DNA from: JBEKTW01 sp049515655
GTDB taxonomy: Bacteria; Bacteroidota; Ignavibacteria; UBA10030; SZUA-254
Direction: 5' to 3'
Length of the DNA stretch: 64,000 bases
Assembly: GCA_049515655.1 (NCBI GenBank)
Contig: JBEKTW010000005.1
Location: forward strand, 124,001-188,000
Made by a program: the position numbers and the translations under genes. The notes beneath the pieces are model-generated. The model worked only from the letters and a program-made list of their open reading frames with translations, was not told where the DNA came from and did no database searches. Below are positions 9,394 to 17,058 of the stretch, in pieces; position 1 is the stretch's first letter, and the number at the start of each line of letters is the position of its first letter.

Positions 9394-9624
9394 TTAGTAA
9401 CTGACGTTACGCGGCCAGTTGATTTTGAGGAACGTTGAAATCGCATTGCCGTAAACGGCAACGCTCGGTACGAACAAAGCATTCTAAAGAATGCTCTTTC
9501 CGCCTTGGAATCGACGTCCAAGTCGAATTCATTCGACTTTCTTCGAGCAGCATCATCGTTTACGATGATGCGAGCACAGCAGGAAAACAATTTTTTCTTC
9601 TCTCTGCGTAACATCACTTAGTAA
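9394..9624. mobile_element. MITE-like element with 19-bp TIRs and internal palindromes (family B, copy 1)
   Basis: Imperfect terminal inverted repeats TTAGTAACTGACGTTACGC (9394-9412) and GCGTAACATCACTTAGTAA (9606-9624) enclose several near-perfect palindromes: 9446-9461, 9478-9495, 9504-9522, 9520-9539 and 9550-9571. Most have only two bases at the centre. No protein is encoded. A relative with the same ends is at 22134-22427. A non-autonomous transposable element is inferred. Confidence 0.65.
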
Positions 9625-9747
9625 GTTCTTGGATCGTTATGTCACTTGCAACCCTCTCCCCTTCAATTCCCCTCTCCCGCTCCTGTCCTGAGCGAAGTCG
9701 AAGGAGCGGGAGAGGGGATAGGGGTGAGGGTTAATAGCCGCAAAACT
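9624..9747. repeat. Palindromic repeat family A, copy 2
   Basis: Reverse-complement copy of the unit at 3295-3421, abutting the right end of the family B element. It shows the same 15-bp GC-rich stem and the 'ccttcgacttcgctcagga' centre in inverted sense. Together the two elements fill the 470-base gap between the DUF5916 and thioesterase genes, where I see no coding potential. Confidence 0.85.
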
Positions 9748-9831
9748 CAGTCAATTTATTCCCGAGACAGGACACTAGCCTTCTACCGTTTGATACCGTT
9801 CGGCATCCCTCTCTCATTTCACAAATTTCTC

Positions 9832-10245
9832 TCAAGGAATGGAAAACCGTTCGCGGATGTCGGTTCCCACCTGAGCCGGCTTACCCGTTCGAGCGTCGAT
9901 GGGGCACCACAAGGTCAGGGCACGCGCCAGCAAGCGCCGGTCACGCGCCCGAAGGATTTCTGTGTACCTTTCAAAGGTGTGGAGAGTGCCTTTCCCGACC
10001 CACGTGCGGGCAATGATCGAATCTCCCATGCGGGCGGGGTGCTTGTAGTCGATCTCGTGACGTACGACGACCCAGTAGACTGCAGCCTGTTGCGCGACCG
10101 TAGCGGCCGACCGCCAGTGGGCAACGGCCGCATCCTGCACCCATCGCAGGTATACGACGTTGTTCACATGGCCAAGCTGGTCGATATCTGAAGGTTCGAC
10201 CTGGAGAGCAAGCTCGAACCGTTCCACAGAAGAGTCAATCGTCAT
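9832..10245 (-). CDS. Acyl-CoA thioesterase, hot-dog fold (4HBT-like)
   Basis: 137 residues from the ATG at 10245, which follows a purine-rich 'AAGGAGATTCCCGGAGC' stretch; a longer frame to 10278 adds an unlikely leader. 'VEPSDIDQLGHVNNVVYLRWVQDAA' is the typical first segment of YbgC/4-hydroxybenzoyl-CoA thioesterase-like proteins, with the catalytic Asp in 'DIDQLGHVNN'. 'RHEIDYKHPARMGDSI' fits the second strand and helix of the hot-dog fold. It probably hydrolyses a cytosolic acyl-CoA thioester; the chain is unknown. Just downstream of its start lies a remnant of a T9SS-sorted protein gene. Confidence 0.88.
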   Translation of the reverse strand: MTIDSSVERFELALQVEPSDIDQLGHVNNVVYLRWVQDAAVAHWRSAATVAQQAAVYWVVVRHEIDYKHPARMGDSIIARTWVGKGTLHTFERYTEILRARDRRLLARALTLWCPIDARTGKPAQVGTDIRERFSIP

Positions 10246-10284
10246 GCTCCGGGAATCTCCTTTCCAACCACAATGCACCTCATG

Positions 10285-10424
10285 TTATTTCATCAGTAGA
10301 AACTTCTTTGTCGCGGAGAACGAACCGTCGCGGGGGTTCGGACCGTCCATCGGCACGACGGACAGGCGATAGAAGTAGACTCCACTCGGCCAGCCACCTG
10401 CATCCAATACTACCGACCACTCCT
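10285..10424 (-). pseudogene. Remnant: T9SS C-terminal sorting domain only
   Basis: Translating the minus strand gives 'WPSGVYFYRLSVVPMDGP' and, at the stop, 'GSFSATKKFLLMK', the last third of a type A sorting domain. No start codon or upstream domain is attached, and the frame degenerates above about 10424. This appears to be the 3' stub of a deleted secreted-protein gene. The rest of the gap to 10589 holds nothing else I recognise. Confidence 0.75.
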
Positions 10425-10589
10425 AGGATGATCAATAGTATCTTGTAATTCACCAGTATTGTTACCCTAGTTTCATACGGAGGATTGAGCAAAAAAAATG
10501 TTGCAACAACCCTGCCCTCGCGAACGAACTGTTGTGCGTGAAGCAATAGTTCATATTAGATCTGTCTTCTTGCCAGTCGCACTTGTCCA

Positions 10590-11885
10590 TCATCTGAGCA
10601 AAAGAAGCTTCTTGGTCTCAGTGAATGACCCAGCTTCCAGGCGATAATAGTAGACCCCACTCGGCAAGTTCTCTGCACGGAACTCTACCGACTTGCTGCC
10701 TGCTTGCTGCAACTCGTTGACCAGCGTTGCCACTTCTCTCCCTAGTAAATCGTAGACTTTTAGCATTACAAAACTGGCTACTGGGATTTGGTATTTGATC
10801 TTTGTACTCGGATTGAACGGATTTGGGTAACTGCTCGAAAGAGAATATCGATCGGATCTCGTCCGATAATCGTCGTGAACACCTGTGAAAATGTTTTCGT
10901 ACATGAAAACACCTTGACCTCCTACGAAGACTCTGTCGCCGTTTGCTGTACTCTTGACCGCCAAAGAAACAATATGTGGCATGTTGTTCGTGGCGTACGA
11001 CAAAGTGTCCCAAGTTATTCCGTAATCGCCAGAGTAGAAGAGGGGAACTCTGTATGCACTATAACCGTCTCCTGTGGCGTAAAGTCTGTTCGTATTCGAG
11101 GGACTGAATTCGATGTCGAAAATGTACAATCCCCACTGAAGCGGATACGACCATGTGTTGAGAAGCTGGCTCCAATTATTTCCTGCGTCACTGGTTTTGC
11201 AGATGACGCCTTCACCGGCGCCAAACCAATCGTTACCATTCATTGCAAGAGCGTGCAACGAATTATCCCCTTCGAAATACCCGTTCATGTTTGCAAACCT
11301 CCAGGTATTCCCGTAGTCTGAAGAAGTTTCTAGATTAGCACTCTGCCATGCTCCCTCTCCACCGACAATGATTCGGGAATGATTTGCGGGATCGACCTCG
11401 ATAAAGTGCCCCCAGCTGACATCATTCATAGAGTCCCAGCTCGCCCCTCCATCGAATGTCTTTCGCTGGTGACTGACAAAATAGAGGGTATCGTAGTTGC
11501 CGTCGGGGTGCGCGATCTTATGCAAGAAATTATACACCATAAAATGACCGACGGACGTATCAATTAGCGCAAAGGAGATTCCGCCATCTGTTGACTTGTA
11601 GATTCGAGTCATTCTTGTGGAGCCGACCTCTATAGCACAGATAAATGTTCGATCATTCGGCACGAGGGTCTGCACAACATGGTTCCGCTGCATCCCGCAT
11701 CGCGTCCAGGAGGTATCAGTGTTGAATATGTATTTCTTATAGATACCATCATAGGTGCTGGCATATAGCGTGTCGGAGTAAACTATTAGATCGGTTACTC
11801 GTATGCCGCCCAAACCCGAGTAGCTCCATTGCGCATTCGTAGGTTGAACGATGCTTATCAATGCTAGTAGAATTACGTTCTTCAT
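10590..11885 (-). CDS. T9SS-sorted secreted protein with BNR/YCF48-like repeats
   Basis: 431 residues. A short signal peptide ('VILLALISIVQPTNAQ') is followed by repeated segments resembling BNR/sortilin-type beta-propeller blades ('IYKSTDGGISFALID', 'KTFDGGASWDSMN', 'ICKTSDAGNNWSQLL', 'FYSGDYGITWDTL'), each with the S/T-x-D-x-G-x-x-W-type motif. The C-terminus is a full type A sorting domain ('SYPNPFNPSTKIKYQIP' ... 'LPSGVYYYRLEAGSF' ... 'KKLLLLR'). By family knowledge it should be exported by Sec, then moved across the outer membrane by T9SS and cleaved. Ligand is unknown. It begins 32 bases after the outer end of an attC-like site, so it is either the last cassette or the flanking chromosomal gene. 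No clear ribosome binding site is seen. Confidence 0.85.
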   Translation of the reverse strand: MKNVILLALISIVQPTNAQWSYSGLGGIRVTDLIVYSDTLYASTYDGIYKKYIFNTDTSWTRCGMQRNHVVQTLVPNDRTFICAIEVGSTRMTRIYKSTDGGISFALIDTSVGHFMVYNFLHKIAHPDGNYDTLYFVSHQRKTFDGGASWDSMNDVSWGHFIEVDPANHSRIIVGGEGAWQSANLETSSDYGNTWRFANMNGYFEGDNSLHALAMNGNDWFGAGEGVICKTSDAGNNWSQLLNTWSYPLQWGLYIFDIEFSPSNTNRLYATGDGYSAYRVPLFYSGDYGITWDTLSYATNNMPHIVSLAVKSTANGDRVFVGGQGVFMYENIFTGVHDDYRTRSDRYSLSSSYPNPFNPSTKIKYQIPVASFVMLKVYDLLGREVATLVNELQQAGSKSVEFRAENLPSGVYYYRLEAGSFTETKKLLLLR

Positions 11886-11917
11886 TTGCTAGACGTCTAA
11901 TTTCCTGGGGCAATTGC

Positions 11918-12042
11918 GCCTAACGCATCGCAAAAACACGCATCACTTCTGGAATTCTATTCATTCACCAATCGCCCGTGAGCAAGACCGTTGAACGGGT
12001 TTCTAGCATGACTTTTCAACGGAATCGTTTTGCCTGTTAGCC
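11918..12042 (-). repeat. attC-like site a (integron cassette recombination site)
   Basis: On the minus strand this 125-base imperfect palindrome starts GGCTAAC, ends GTTAGGC (a match to the GTTRRRY core) and has an inner pair GGCAAAAC / GTTTTTGC. The centre reads GAAAAGTCATGCTAGAAAC, then TTGCTCACGGGCGATTGG. The centre is shared with sites b-e. The structure (outer pair, spacer, inner pair, long variable loop) and size fit attC. No integrase gene is in the window. Confidence 0.6.
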
Positions 12043-12058
12043 GCCGTTGACCTTTATT

Positions 12059-12155
12059 GTCTGAATCAGAATTTCCAGGATTGTAGAATTAACAGAATTG
12101 TTCGCGCTCTTATACATTCAGGAAATTCTTTCATTCTGTGAATTCTGATTCTGAC
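12059..12155. mobile_element. MITE-like element of the GTCTGAAyC family, inserted by an attC-like site
   Basis: Terminal inverted repeats GTCTGAATCAGAATT and AATTCTGATTCTGAC bound a 97-bp AT-rich element without coding capacity. It belongs with the 88-bp elements at 56389 and 60755, which have the variant ends GTCTGAACCACGATT / AATCACGGTTCAGAC. It lies between attC-like sites a and b and seems to have replaced the outer half of site b. Confidence 0.65.
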
Positions 12156-12159
12156 TTTT

Positions 12160-12240
12160 CACTAACATACCCATCGCCCTGAGCAAAACTGTTAAGCGGG
12201 TTTCTATCATGACATTTCCAGATTGGCCGTCCTCGTGTCA
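12160..12240 (-). repeat. attC-like site b (partial)
   Basis: The conserved core (minus strand TGTCATGATAGAAACCCGC, then TTTTGCTCAGGGCGATGGG) is present, but the outer half toward 12155 is missing where a MITE ends. It is the second core directly after the HELGH membrane-protein gene. Confidence 0.5.
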
Positions 12241-12260
12241 TGCACAGATGGCTTCATCAG

Positions 12261-12827
12261 TCAACGAAACTGTACATTAAAACTGCTCGGGAAGACATAG
12301 CGCTCAACAACAAAAACACCGATCAAAGCGCAGACAATAAAAGATATCAATGGTATAACAAAAACAAGTATCGATTGTTTGAGGCCCACTTTGTGCCTGA
12401 ACAATGAAGCGACGACCAACAACAGTAAGACAACTTCAGCTGAAAGAAAGAAATATTCGAACGAATACGTATTCCATCCCATCTTGTCGGCAAGACTTTT
12501 TTCATCAGTTGGAAGAATCCCCCATAGATAGAGCAACAATCTGTCAAATGTTGCAACTATTGCGATGGGATAGAATACCGATAGTTTCGTTCCCCTGTAT
12601 ATGAGAACGACAGAAACCGCAGACAGCATCAGCGGCAGCAGTGGCCCTCCCAGAAGGCCGAGAAAGGGAGTCTCGCCTCCGGAGAGCAGGTAATCTCGCG
12701 CATATGACATGGCGGCTGGGTGGCCGGTAATCCAATCACCGATGACATGACCTAACTCATGAATAGGTATAAGAAAGAAACCAAAGATGAGTGACATAGT
12801 CGTCAGTTGTCGGTAATTAAGTTTCAT
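12261..12827 (-). CDS. Small membrane protein with HELGH zinc-protease motif (M50-like)
   Basis: 188 residues with about five hydrophobic segments. 'FFLIPIHELGHVIGDW' near residue 25 holds an HExxH motif at the end of a transmembrane helix, as in intramembrane zinc proteases of the M50/site-2 group. A later 'LLGGPLLPL' could be the NPG/PG-type loop, but the usual third ligand motif (NxxPxxxxDG) is not recognisable, so protease activity is uncertain. It is a free-standing gene, bounded downstream by attC-like sites a and b and upstream by site c, and looks like a cassette of about 0.96 kb. Substrate is unknown. Confidence 0.6.
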   Translation of the reverse strand: MKLNYRQLTTMSLIFGFFLIPIHELGHVIGDWITGHPAAMSYARDYLLSGGETPFLGLLGGPLLPLMLSAVSVVLIYRGTKLSVFYPIAIVATFDRLLLYLWGILPTDEKSLADKMGWNTYSFEYFFLSAEVVLLLLVVASLFRHKVGLKQSILVFVIPLISFIVCALIGVFVVERYVFPSSFNVQFR

Positions 12828-12876
12828 TGTGGTGTCCCTACTGGTTATTACCAGAATTCGTTACGAAGTCGATGGC

Positions 12877-13011
12877 GGTCTAATCCTTATGAATAAAGCT
12901 ACAGAACATTTCAGCACTTTTGCAAACCTATTCATAATCCAATCGCCCCAGAGCTAAACTGTTGAACCTGTTGCTACTATGACATTTCGGCGTCATTGTT
13001 TTGTTAGCTTC
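12877..13011 (-). repeat. attC-like site c
   Basis: On the minus strand the outer ends are GCGGAAGCTAAC and ATTAGACCGC, and the core reads GTCATAGTAGCAACAGGTTC, then GGGGCGATTGG, like sites a, d and e. The terminal core is degenerate (ATTAGAC instead of GTTRRRY). It lies between the HELGH gene and the interrupted lipoprotein gene. Confidence 0.5.
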
Positions 13012-13051
13012 CGCGCAGCAATATACACAACTAATTGGGTTCATGGAGGCG

Positions 13052-13516
13052 CTACACACCCCCGGCAGGCCAGATAAACTTGTAATGCGTCCATGTTTGG
13101 AAACAAGGTCCTGGCTGAGAGGAACGCGTAAAACCTAATGTGTCAATCAGTGTGTCTGGCTGTTCGAGTCTTACAAATACGAAATTATAAGTGTTGAAAG
13201 ACATCATGCAAATCGGAGCTGAGGCGGGAAACCACATGTCATCTATTTTGAATCGGCTTTGAGCAAACCAATTCGCAAGACTATCAGCCCGCATCGCACC
13301 CAACTCCCACCCCTATTTGACCTCTGCACAGGAGTAAAGGGTTAACGTGTCAGATTGTGACCCCACATCCTTGTACGCGACTGTATCAATCTGAATGGTT
13401 GCCTTCGCAGTTGTGCTGGACACCCCCGTTGGGCTGTGGCAAGATTCGAGCATAGTCGCAACGGCTATCATAACAACGGCGGCTTCATACAGGACAGTCA
13501 GCCTTATTTTTCTCAT
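13052..13516 (-). pseudogene. Small lipoprotein gene interrupted by an in-frame TAG
   Basis: The ATG at 13516 has a strong ribosome binding site (AAAGGAGGTTGAG). The product begins with a signal peptide ending in the lipobox-like 'ATMLESC', then 'TLTLYSCAEVK', where TAG (13313-13315) stops translation at residue 67. The same frame continues without shift ('GWELGAMRADSLANWF' ... 'FIWPAGGV') to a stop at 13052. This gives about 154 residues if the amber codon is read or is a base error. I do not recognise the family. The gene lies between attC-like sites c and d, as a cassette would. Recent inactivation, readthrough and sequencing error are all possible. Confidence 0.6.
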
Positions 13517-13565
13517 GGAATCTCAACCTCCTTTAATGGTTTTCAACTAATCCCTCGGCAGGGTG

Positions 13566-13693
13566 GCAGCAAACGTCTCGCAAAACAATTCATCATTTTC
13601 CCGAATCCACTCATACACCAATCGCCGTGAGCAAAAGTGTTGAGGTTGTTTCTACCGTGACTTTCTCGCATCGTGTTAATGGGTGTTAGCTGC
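13566..13693 (-). repeat. attC-like site d
   Basis: On the minus strand GCAGCTAAC at the start pairs with GTTTGCTGC at the end (one mismatch). The centre reads GTCACGGTAGAAAC, then TTTTGCTCACGGCGATTGG. Length is 128 bases. It lies directly downstream of the SnoaL-like gene at 13710-14138. Confidence 0.58.
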
Positions 13694-13709
13694 AGTGCCA
13701 CCCATATGC

Positions 13710-14138
13710 TTACTCTGATTCGACGACGTGAATCGCGCCCGCTTCAAGTAATGGGCCCAACATATTCGCTGCACCTCCGTGCTCTACGATTCGTCCATCG
13801 ATAACTCTATCAACGTTAACGCCAGAATATGTGAGGAGTTTGCCCGTTGGCTTCATTCCCAACCAAACGCCTCGATGAGTTCCGCACGCAACAATAGAGG
13901 TGGCAACCCATTCGCCTTCTGCAATCTGGTGTTCGACTGTGAGTCTGAGATCGGGATAAGTCTGGCGAACACCGAGAATATGCTCTTGGGCGCCCTTGAT
14001 TCCAAGATGGTATCGCTTACCCTCATAGACTTCAGTGTAATCAGGCGAAATGTACTTTTCTATATTGTCCACGTTCCCTGTGTTGATAACTTCGTTTATG
14101 TAACACTGGATGATCAGTTTGTTCTCGCTTGTCGACAT
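13710..14138 (-). CDS. SnoaL-like/ester cyclase family protein (cassette gene)
   Basis: 142 residues, the usual length for a single-domain SnoaL-like alpha+beta barrel of the NTF2 superfamily. Typical segments are 'YINEVINTGNVDNIEKYISPDYTEV', 'TYPDLRLTVEHQIAEGEWVAT' and 'VDRVIDGRIVEHGG'. Members include polyketide cyclases, isomerases and many uncharacterised proteins, so only a small-molecule-binding cone fold can be claimed. The start has GGAGAGATCC upstream. Gene plus attC-like site d make a unit of about 605 bp bounded by site e, close to a typical integron cassette size. A second SnoaL-like gene lies on the other side of site e but is only distantly similar. Confidence 0.85.
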   Translation of the reverse strand: MSTSENKLIIQCYINEVINTGNVDNIEKYISPDYTEVYEGKRYHLGIKGAQEHILGVRQTYPDLRLTVEHQIAEGEWVATSIVACGTHRGVWLGMKPTGKLLTYSGVNVDRVIDGRIVEHGGAANMLGPLLEAGAIHVVESE

Positions 14139-14170
14139 TGGATCTCTCCGTTATCCTTGGTCGTGGCATT

Positions 14171-14304
14171 GCAGCTAACGTCCGGCGGCAACACGCACCG
14201 TTTTTGCGAATCTATACTTTGACCCATCGCCCGTGAGCAAAAGTGTTGAGCTGGTTTCTAGCATGGCTTATCCAGCGTTGTTGCTTTTCGTGTCATTCGC
14301 CGGC
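14171..14304 (-). repeat. attC-like site e
   Basis: On the minus strand it opens GCCGGCGAATGACACG, closes GACGTTAGCTGC and has an inner pair GCAACAACGC / GCGTGTTGC. The centre reads GCCATGCTAGAAACCAGC, then TTTTGCTCACGGGCGATGGG. Length is 134 bases. It separates the two SnoaL-like genes. Confidence 0.58.
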
Positions 14305-14397
14305 TCAGGGATTGCAGGCTCCATTGTTGGCTGCATTCCCCTTTTCTAGATCACTTCGCACCATTGACTGAAACTACAATAATGCTCATTTGTTTGC

Positions 14398-14817
14398 TTA
14401 CCTTCTTGAGAAACCTAATTGTTTCGTTACTATTGTTCTGTCAAACACTTGACTGTGACCAGCGACTTTGCCATTTCTCAAGTGATAAATTGTCGTCCCG
14501 AAAGTTTTTATCGGTTTCCCGGTAGGAGGAATTTCTCCTATCTTCCCAAGATTAGTACCCGTCATAATCCAGGTTATTGCAACACAATCCCCATCCGAAA
14601 CAGCTGTTTGGATATCGAAATGAATGTCGGGAAAAGAGTTGAACGAAAATTTCAATCGTTTTTTGAATTCCGCATGATTCAATGTCTTCCCCTCCCAGGG
14701 GTCCCCAGTGTCAAGATGGATTGTATATCCAGGACTGACAAACATTTCTACGCGTTCAAAGTCCTGGTTATTCCAAACCCGTTCCACGAAATCTCTGATC
14801 ATTTCTTCATTGCTCAT
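14398..14817 (-). CDS. SnoaL-like/ester cyclase family protein
   Basis: 139 residues from the ATG at 14817, preceded by GAAGGTCAGTAAT; the longer frame to 14838 uses TTG and adds seven residues. The NTF2-like pattern is clear: 'VERVWNNQDFERVEMFVSPGY', 'FNSFPDIHFDIQTAVSDGD', 'TWIMTGTNLG' and 'IPPTGKPIKTFGTTIYHLRNGK', the last being the strand pair usual in ester-cyclase/SnoaL proteins. Substrate unknown. It starts 73 bases after the stop of the membrane-protein gene upstream and is followed by attC-like site e, so it may close a multi-gene cassette or be the first gene after the array. Confidence 0.85.
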   Translation of the reverse strand: MSNEEMIRDFVERVWNNQDFERVEMFVSPGYTIHLDTGDPWEGKTLNHAEFKKRLKFSFNSFPDIHFDIQTAVSDGDCVAITWIMTGTNLGKIGEIPPTGKPIKTFGTTIYHLRNGKVAGHSQVFDRTIVTKQLGFSRR

Positions 14818-14889
14818 ATTACTGACCTTCAAAATCAATATAATCAGTATCCCACCAACCCGCTATTCATCTTGATGCCGGGCGTCGAT

Positions 14890-15477
14890 TTAGTTAGCAA
14901 CTTCTTCATGGGCAGGGAACGAATTGACCAGGTAATCCGATAGTTCCATTCCCACTGCTGATAGGATACCGATGACTGTTCCATTCCTTAGATTCATATA
15001 ACTCCATGTGAAAGTCTTGACTGGGTGGACGAGCACTCGGAGAGACACCGCTTCAAGAAAGATAACGATCAAACCATGGGCAAGTCCAAGGATGAGCGCT
15101 GCCGCTATCATTCGTTGGACCCGATTATTCGCATACCTCCTCTTGTTCACCCAGAGATAGAAGTAGACTGACCCTGTAAGCCCGATGACGTATGATGCTT
15201 CCATGATGAAACTCCATGCATAGATCGGGGAAAAAATCATCAACGTGAGGAGCACATACCAGACAAGTAGGGCGGCAAAGCCATCGCGGGCTCTGTGGGC
15301 TTTGAATGCTGCATAGCCAATTGCAATGGTGATGCCATTCGCGACAAACTCAAAATGTGTAAGCAGAGGATTGAAAACAGATGTTCCAAACACAATAAGA
15401 CCGGGTACAATGACAAGGCTAGCGATCACAACGGTACGAACGATTGCCTGTTTCAAAACTTCATTATCCGAATTCAT
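14890..15477 (-). CDS. Hypothetical integral membrane protein
   Basis: 195 residues with about six hydrophobic segments: residues ~13-32, 40-58, 65-85, 92-110, 123-142 and 165-182. I recognise no motif beyond a positively charged loop 'NKRRYANNRVQRM'. Start ATG at 15477 has AAAGGACACC upstream. It lies in the minus-strand accessory block, 74 bases after the aldo/keto reductase stop, and may be co-transcribed with it. Inner-membrane location is inferred from hydrophobicity only. Confidence 0.75.
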   Translation of the reverse strand: MNSDNEVLKQAIVRTVVIASLVIVPGLIVFGTSVFNPLLTHFEFVANGITIAIGYAAFKAHRARDGFAALLVWYVLLTLMIFSPIYAWSFIMEASYVIGLTGSVYFYLWVNKRRYANNRVQRMIAAALILGLAHGLIVIFLEAVSLRVLVHPVKTFTWSYMNLRNGTVIGILSAVGMELSDYLVNSFPAHEEVAN

Positions 15478-15551
15478 CGAGGTGTCCTTTCATTAGTAAC
15501 CTGACTGCGGATCAAACTCTTGTGTGCGGGAGGATGGTTCAATTGACTTCT

Positions 15552-16547
15552 CTAGCGGCCGGTCAATTGCTCCAGATTATCTGGATATCGGTTCCCATGA
15601 ACCTTGATGTGGGAAGCCGCGACTTCTAAATCGTGAAGATCATCTGAAGAAAGGTCCACCAATACTGCGCCGATGTTTTCCTTCATCCTATGTTCCTTTG
15701 TTGTCCCAGGAATTGGGACAATCCAAGGCTTCTGGGCAAGCAACCAGGCGAGTGCAATTTGGGCCGGAGTTGCATTCTTACGCTCCCCAATCTTCGCAAG
15801 CAAACCAACTAAGGCCTGATTTGCTTTACGAGCCTCGGGCGAGAAACGAGGAAGGATGTTTCGGAAGTCATTTTGATCAAATGTTGTATTTTCATTGATC
15901 TTCCCGGCGAGGAATCCTTTTCCGAGAGGACTGTACGGAACAAATCCAATTCCGAGTTCTTCGAGAGTTGGTAATATGGCCTCCTCTGGTTTTCTTGTCC
16001 ATAAGGAGTATTCACTTTGAACAGCCGTCACCGTTTGAACCTTATGAGCTCGACGGATGGTATCTGCCCCGGCCTCAGAGAGTCCGAAGTACTTCACCTT
16101 GCCTTGCTGGATAAGAACCTTCACCACTCCCGCAACATCTTCAATGGGAACATTTGAATCCACTCGGTGCTGGTAGAAAAGGTCAAGTGCTTCTACTTTG
16201 AGTCTCTTCAGAGATGCTTCGGCTACTTCCTTGATGTGCTCTGGACGGCTATCAAGTCCTACCCATTTGGGTCCACCGTTAGGATCAAGCTTGAATCCGA
16301 ATTTGGTAGCAATGACGACTTGACCTTTAAAAGGCGCAAGAGCTTCACCAACCAGTTCTTCATTTGTAAACGGGCCGTACACTTCTGCTGTATCAAAAAA
16401 AGTCACTCCGCTCTCAACAGCCGAGCGAAGAAGTTTCATCATTTCACTCTTCTCTGGTGCTGGTCCGTAAGAAAAGTTTAATCCCATACAACCAAAACCA
16501 AGAGCTGAGACTTCAAGATTACTTTTACCAAGTTTACGTTTTTGCAT
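15552..16547 (-). CDS. Aldo/keto reductase
   Basis: 331 residues, normal for the family. It is an NADPH-dependent reductase with a TIM barrel. The catalytic tetrad is visible as Asp and Tyr in 'FFDTAEVYGP', Lys in 'ATKFGF' and His in 'YQHRVD'. 'IPGTTKEHRMKENIGA' is the C-terminal cofactor-phosphate-binding segment. The N-terminus 'MQKRKLGKSNLEVSALGFGCMGL' is like AKR13/YakC-type enzymes. The start has a very strong ribosome binding site (AGGAGGAG). Upstream at 16588-16594 the minus strand reads GTTGGGC, an attC-type core, but the conserved centre seen in sites a-e is absent there. The natural aldehyde substrate is unknown. Confidence 0.93.
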   Translation of the reverse strand: MQKRKLGKSNLEVSALGFGCMGLNFSYGPAPEKSEMMKLLRSAVESGVTFFDTAEVYGPFTNEELVGEALAPFKGQVVIATKFGFKLDPNGGPKWVGLDSRPEHIKEVAEASLKRLKVEALDLFYQHRVDSNVPIEDVAGVVKVLIQQGKVKYFGLSEAGADTIRRAHKVQTVTAVQSEYSLWTRKPEEAILPTLEELGIGFVPYSPLGKGFLAGKINENTTFDQNDFRNILPRFSPEARKANQALVGLLAKIGERKNATPAQIALAWLLAQKPWIVPIPGTTKEHRMKENIGAVLVDLSSDDLHDLEVAASHIKVHGNRYPDNLEQLTGR

Positions 16548-16749
16548 ATTAGACTCCTCCTATATATCTATACAAATAAGCAATGGCGCCCAACGTTGTA
16601 ATGAAGCAATATTGCATTCCTATTTCTCTTGACTGCCGACCCAGACGTGTTGAAACTGATGGTAAGTTTGCCAATTCCCACCTTGAATATTCTTCGCAAA
16701 TCTACAACATTTTCACCGCAATGTCAACTGGACGCATTGACTCATCATC

Positions 16750-16983
16750 TTAACGGGTATATCCCGGCTGATTCATATCCTTGTACAGCAGCAGGATCTG
16801 GTCTTTAAACTCTTCCGGGGCTTCGAGGCGGCCCCAGCCCTTTTGAAATTGAAACAACCCGTCATACGCGGAATCATGGTACGACCGTATGACGAAAGGA
16901 ATGCCCTCATTTTCCAATATCGATTGAATCAATGTTGCTTCTGCCACGTTCTCGAATTCAATTACTGTCACATATTTTCCCAC
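16750..16983 (-). CDS. DUF2007-like small protein (putative signal-transducing protein)
   Basis: 77 residues. 'VTVIEFENVAEATLIQSILENEGIPFVIRS' is the characteristic beginning of DUF2007 proteins, a small alpha/beta ferredoxin-like fold of unknown role, and 'LEAPEEFKDQILLLYKDM' closes the domain. Length is normal. It lies between the ArsR-type regulator and the aldo/keto reductase; the spacing of about 75 bases to the regulator gene allows co-transcription. The 200 bases downstream hold only the isolated GTTGGGC core. Confidence 0.75.
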   Translation of the reverse strand: MGKYVTVIEFENVAEATLIQSILENEGIPFVIRSYHDSAYDGLFQFQKGWGRLEAPEEFKDQILLLYKDMNQPGYTR

Positions 16984-17058
16984 GGAAGTCTTCTCCTTTC
17001 AAGGTTTCAATCACATTCTTCTCTTTCACGAGCCGACCGTCATGTTTCGTAGTGCGTT

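Noticed and set aside
9646..10191. A 181-codon plus-strand frame
   Set aside because: It begins inside a palindromic repeat and continues antisense to the thioesterase gene.
16575..16745. A sixth attC-like site before the aldo/keto reductase gene
   Set aside because: Only the GTTGGGC core at 16588-16594 is present. The shared centre and a matching left half are missing, so it is not listed as a site.
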